Shown: one piece after another, positions 61,464 through 64,000 of the stretch
How the letters are laid out: every line of letters starts with the position of its first letter
How positions within the stretch are numbered: the stretch's first letter is position 1
Origin: Olsenella profusa
GTDB taxonomy: Bacteria > Actinomycetota > Coriobacteriia > Coriobacteriales > Atopobiaceae
Direction: 5' to 3'
NCBI RefSeq assembly: GCF_016900315.1
Contig: NZ_JACSNQ010000004.1
Coordinates: forward strand, 62,001 to 126,000
DNA length: 64,000 bases
Position numbers and translations under genes: made by a program
The notes under the pieces: generated by a model
Database searches by the model: none
Seen by the model: the letters and a program-made list of their open reading frames with translations, nothing else
What the model was told of the DNA's origin: nothing

Positions 61464-62089
61464 TATGCGAGCACCTCCTCGAGCTGCTTGGCGACGCCGG
61501 CGGTCATGACGAGGGCGCCGTTGTCGATGAGGTTACGGGTGTTGGCCTCGGAGACGCCGATGATGTTGACCTTCTCGAGGTTGCGGAACGAGAGGTACGC
61601 GTTGACGTTCTCGTCGTCGACGACGACGGTCACGCGCTTGTCGGCGACGCCAAGGGCAGCGAGAAGGGCCACGGCCTGCTTGGTGGACGGCTTCTCGAAG
61701 GCGATGGCGTCAACGAGGACGAGCTCCTCGTCGGCAACCTTGCCAGAGAGAACCGAGCGCATGGCAAGCTTGACCATCTTGTTGTTGATGCGCTTGGAGT
61801 GGTCACGCGGGGTGGGCCCGAAGATCACGCCGCCGCCGGTCCACTGACCGGCACGGATGGAGCCCTGGCGGGCACGACCGGTGCCCTTCTGGCGATACGG
61901 CTTCACGCCGCCGCCCGAGACCTCGTGGCGGTTCTTCACCGAGTGGGTGCCCTGACGGGCGCCGGCCTCGATGGCCACCACGGCCTGGTGGATGACGGGG
62001 ATGTTCGGCTCGATGCCGAAGACGTCGGCGGAGAGCTCGGCCTGGCCGACCTCAGCCCCCTCGACGTTCTTGATAGCGTACTTGGACAT
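61463..62089 (-). CDS. rplD: 50S ribosomal protein L4
   Basis: This 208-aa protein has an extended loop [20 protein letters not shown] reaching the exit tunnel. In E. coli it also represses the S10 operon through the leader RNA; the structured leader before rplC here (62784-62843) is a possible equivalent. Start ATG 62089. Confidence 0.97.
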   Translation of the reverse strand: MSKYAIKNVEGAEVGQAELSADVFGIEPNIPVIHQAVVAIEAGARQGTHSVKNRHEVSGGGVKPYRQKGTGRARQGSIRAGQWTGGGVIFGPTPRDHSKRINNKMVKLAMRSVLSGKVADEELVLVDAIAFEKPSTKQAVALLAALGVADKRVTVVVDDENVNAYLSFRNLEKVNIIGVSEANTRNLIDNGALVMTAGVAKQLEEVLA

Positions 62090-62126
62090 TCTGTCCTCCT
62101 TGTTAGCCTAAGAGATTTCCTGGCAC

Positions 62127-62747
62127 TTAGGCCATGCGGACCTGGACGAGGGCGTTCTTGCCGCCGGGGACAGCGCCCTTGACGAGCATGAGGTTCTGCT
62201 CGGCGTCAACGCGGACGAGCTTGAGGTTCTTGACCGTGACGCGCTCGTCGCCCATGTGGCCGTACATGTGAAGGCCCTTGCGGACGCGCGCGGGGTAGGC
62301 GCACTGGCCGATGGAGCCCGGCTTGCGCTGGTTGCGGGAGCCGTGGGTCATGGGGCCACGGGAGAAGTTCCAGCGCTTGATGGTGCCCTGGAAGCCCTTG
62401 CCCTTGGAGGTGCCGATGACGTCGACGGCCTTGACGTCAGCGAAGTCGGCGACGGTGACGACGTCACCGGTGTGGTGCTCCTCGCCGTTCTCGACGCGGA
62501 CCTCGCGCAGGTAGCGCATCGGCTCGACGCCGGCGGCCTTGAAGTGGCCGGCCATGGGCTTGTTGACGTGCTTGGCGGAGATGTCTCCGAAGCCGATCTG
62601 AACGGCGTCGTAGCCGTCGGTCGCCTTCGTCTTGACCTGCGAGACGGTGCAGGGGCCAGCCTGGATGACAGTGACGGGCACGACGTTGTCGTTCTCGTCC
62701 CAGATCTGCGTCATCCCAAGCTTGCGGCCAAGGATCGTGCTGACCAT
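62127..62747 (-). CDS. rplC: 50S ribosomal protein L3
   Basis: This 206-aa protein starts at ATG 62747 behind AGGAAAGAGC: MVSTILGRKLGMTQIWDEND. It contains KGKGFQGTIKRWNFSRGPMT, whose loop reaches the peptidyl-transferase centre. The longer frame upstream reads through the leader and is not used. The gene has its own promoter (62886-62914), splitting it from rpsJ. Confidence 0.97.
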   Translation of the reverse strand: MVSTILGRKLGMTQIWDENDNVVPVTVIQAGPCTVSQVKTKATDGYDAVQIGFGDISAKHVNKPMAGHFKAAGVEPMRYLREVRVENGEEHHTGDVVTVADFADVKAVDVIGTSKGKGFQGTIKRWNFSRGPMTHGSRNQRKPGSIGQCAYPARVRKGLHMYGHMGDERVTVKNLKLVRVDAEQNLMLVKGAVPGGKNALVQVRMA

Positions 62748-62783
62748 GCTCTTTCCTAACCTCCGGTGGTCATGGGACCTTGG

Positions 62784-62843
62784 GACACCCGTTGCCCCTC
62801 CCCAGCGGACCACGTCCTGTATCTGCTGCTCAGAAGGGGTGTC
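62784..62843 (-). promoter_or_regulatory. Structured leader RNA of rplC
   Basis: The transcript between the promoter and rplC can fold as one long imperfect hairpin: GACACCC/GGGTGTC outside, CAGC/GCTG, then GGAC-GTG-GTCC at the tip. Its place resembles ribosomal-protein leaders where L3 or L4 family proteins give feedback; no match to a known leader class is claimed. Confidence 0.45.
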
Positions 62844-62885
62844 GTGACCTCTCGGCACACTAGTCCCTTTTTGCGCAGCCTGTTA

Positions 62886-62914
62886 AGTCTACACGCCTGA
62901 TAGGGAATTCACAA
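62886..62914 (-). promoter_or_regulatory. Predicted promoter of the rplC operon
   Basis: Minus strand: TTGTGA (62914-62909), 17-bp spacer, TAGACT (62891-62886), each matching consensus at 4 of 6 positions, in an AT-rich pocket. Start near 62879 gives a leader of about 130 nt. Confidence 0.55.
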
Positions 62915-63015
62915 TGTCTACGCAGAATTTTTTAGCCCTCTGAGCTGCGGCGTCACTTTCCGCGCCACCGGGCGTATCCATAGGTGCTTGCGATGCCGTC
63001 CGGCATCCAGGCCGC

Positions 63016-63029
63016 AGGTTCTTCTCGCC
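63016..63029 (+). repeat. Dispersed word AGGTTCTTCTCGCC
   Basis: Exact 14-base copy in the rpsJ-rplC gap, close to a GATGCC/GGCATC hairpin (62993-63008). Confidence 0.65.
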
Positions 63030-63122
63030 GGGCGGGTACTTCCTGGACGGGGTTGGGTGTCGTGTTCGCGCGTGCTCGCGCTCTCATTTGCGCCCGCATC
63101 CGCGCTCGCGTTAGGTTTTGCC

Positions 63123-63204
63123 GCATCTTAGTGCGATTGCACCCCATTTGATTAGGAATCGGGGCATCTTAGTGCCCCATCCCACTAACATGCCCCACTT
63201 TCTA
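63123..63204. repeat. 41-bp direct repeat in rpsJ-rplC gap
   Basis: GCATCTTAGTGC occurs at 63123 and 63164, 41 bp apart; the second copy lies inside GGGGCA/TGCCCC. A weaker third register follows (ACTAACATGCCCC). The period is close to that of the block at 34416-34650 but the sequence differs. Confidence 0.5.
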
Positions 63205-63257
63205 ACCGTGCATCCACCCCACCCCCACGGCGGTTGGGCCTCGCCGCCCGAAACGCA

Positions 63258-63323
63258 GGGAGCCCCGACCTTCCGGAGAGAAGTTCCGCGTAGCGCACTT
63301 CTCGAAGGAAGGTCGGGGCTCCC
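63258..63323 (-). terminator. Conserved-apex hairpin B, after rpsJ
   Basis: Outer stem of 17 perfect pairs (63258-63274 with 63307-63323, GGGAGCCCCGACCTTCC and complement), a small internal loop, inner stem GAGAAGT/ACTTCTC and a 12-nt loop TCCGCGTAGCGC. Compared with 57016-57081 the inner stem shows a compensated pair change (G-C to A-T) and the loop is of equal length. It lies 22 bp past the rpsJ stop. Confidence 0.6.
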
Positions 63324-63345
63324 CCGCTGCGTTTAGGAGATCGGC

Positions 63346-63654
63346 CTACAGCTTGATCTCGATGTCGACGCCGGCCGGCAGGTCAAGACGCATGAGCGAG
63401 TCGACCGTGGACGGGGACGGGTCGAGGATGTCGATGAGGCGCTTGTGGGTGCGCATCTCGAACTGCTCGCGGGAGTCCTTGTCCTTGTGCGGCGAGCGGA
63501 TGACCGTGTAGAGGTTGCGCTCGGTGGGCAGGGGGATGGGGCCGGACACGCGGGCACCAGTCTTCTGGGCGGTGTCCACGATGAGCTTCGCGGACTGGTC
63601 AACGACCTCGTGGTCGTAGCCCTTGAGGCGAATCCTGATCTTCTGGCTTGACAC
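63346..63654 (-). CDS. rpsJ: 30S ribosomal protein S10
   Basis: This 102-aa protein, also NusE in antitermination, runs [40 protein letters not shown], ending [11 protein letters not shown]. It follows fusA by 39 bp and is separated from rplC by 598 bp, so it seems to belong to the str transcript. Confidence 0.98.
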   Translation of the reverse strand: MSSQKIRIRLKGYDHEVVDQSAKLIVDTAQKTGARVSGPIPLPTERNLYTVIRSPHKDKDSREQFEMRTHKRLIDILDPSPSTVDSLMRLDLPAGVDIEIKL

Positions 63655-63693
63655 TGTGTACCTCCAAATGAGCTAGGGCTCGTGATCGTTGAC

Positions 63694-64000
63694 TTAGGAA
63701 GCGTTTCCGCCGTTCTTGGCGACGATCTCGTCGCGAATGTTCTTCGGGACGGGCTCGTAAGAGTCGAACTGCATGGTGTAGCTCGCGCGGCCCTGGGTCT
63801 GGGAGCGGAGGTCGGTGGCGTAGCCGAACATCTCGCCCAGCGGCACCTTGGCGCGAATCACCTTGGTGTCGCGACGGTCCTCCATGCCCTCGATCTTGCC
63901 GCGACGGCCGGAGAGGTTGCCCATGACGTCGCCCATGTACTGCTCGGGGGTCTCAACCTCGACCTCCTCGATCGGCTCGAGAAGAACCGGGTTGGAGCGA
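63694..64000 (-). CDS. fusA: Elongation factor G, C-terminal part (partial, runs off right edge)
   Basis: The last 101 codons encode domain V of [59 protein letters not shown] and a Met-rich end. EF-G is the translocation GTPase. The beginning of the gene lies outside the window. tuf does not follow; rpsJ does, after 39 bp. Confidence 0.97.
   Translation of the reverse strand, partial: RSNPVLLEPIEEVEVETPEQYMGDVMGNLSGRRGKIEGMEDRRDTKVIRAKVPLGEMFGYATDLRSQTQGRASYTMQFDSYEPVPKNIRDEIVAKNGGNAS

Overview
The window is a GC-rich (about 65% by eye) bacterial chromosome segment. Its contents point to a host-associated actinobacterium of class Coriobacteriia, most likely an Olsenella/Atopobiaceae-type organism: a bile salt hydrolase, a four-cysteine S14, many small Cys-rich and Fe-S proteins, and the general codon style. 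The genus-level call is inference from gene content, not a search result.

Layout. 1-8,810 is ordinary chromosome: a two-gene lysine exporter (lysO, running off the left edge), a DUF1275 membrane protein, bile salt hydrolase plus a 14-TM MFS pump, an AlkA-type glycosylase, tex, and two small unknowns. 8,811-30,881 is the accessory zone. It holds three AAA_14/DUF4143 ATPases, each preceded by its own perfect inverted repeat; a nitroreductase; an EamA transporter behind an attenuator-like leader; and a broken ACT-domain gene at the junction with a phage-packaging remnant (small and large terminase, portal, with a GIY-YIG nuclease gene wedged between). An arsenate-reductase-like/ArsR fusion sits beside that remnant. 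The zone continues with a GmrSD-type (DUF262+DUF1524) gene coupled to an unrecognised 811-aa protein with a glycine-rich membrane segment, a low-GC gene with a HEPN-like RNRYDH motif, and a 1.28-kb stretch without a convincing gene that carries terminators, palindromes and a likely small RNA.

30,915-47,010 returns to core genes: guaA, an LCP cell-wall ligase, ydcF, ychF, a four-cluster ferredoxin-like protein, three glycosyltransferases, a second LCP-like protein, a metal-exporter-like membrane protein, truA, ecfT and a fused double ecfA. 47,073-64,000 is the S10-spc-alpha ribosomal cluster on the minus strand: fusA (partial), rpsJ, then rplC through rplQ, including secY, adk, map, infA, rpmJ and rpoA. 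Two gaps split it, after rpsJ and after rplX, and each holds a long hairpin with the same apex but a different stem.

Themes. (1) A defence-island-like block (20,182-30,881) mixes a type IV restriction-like gene, a membrane-protein partner, a HEPN gene and AAA_14 ATPases with private palindromic promoters. (2) A short dispersed word, AGGTTCTTCTCGCC, recurs in most long intergenic gaps, flanks the GIY-YIG insertion, and also occurs inside one of the tandem 42-bp repeat arrays. (3) Several repeats and RNA-like structures are described here with exact arms so they can be tested.
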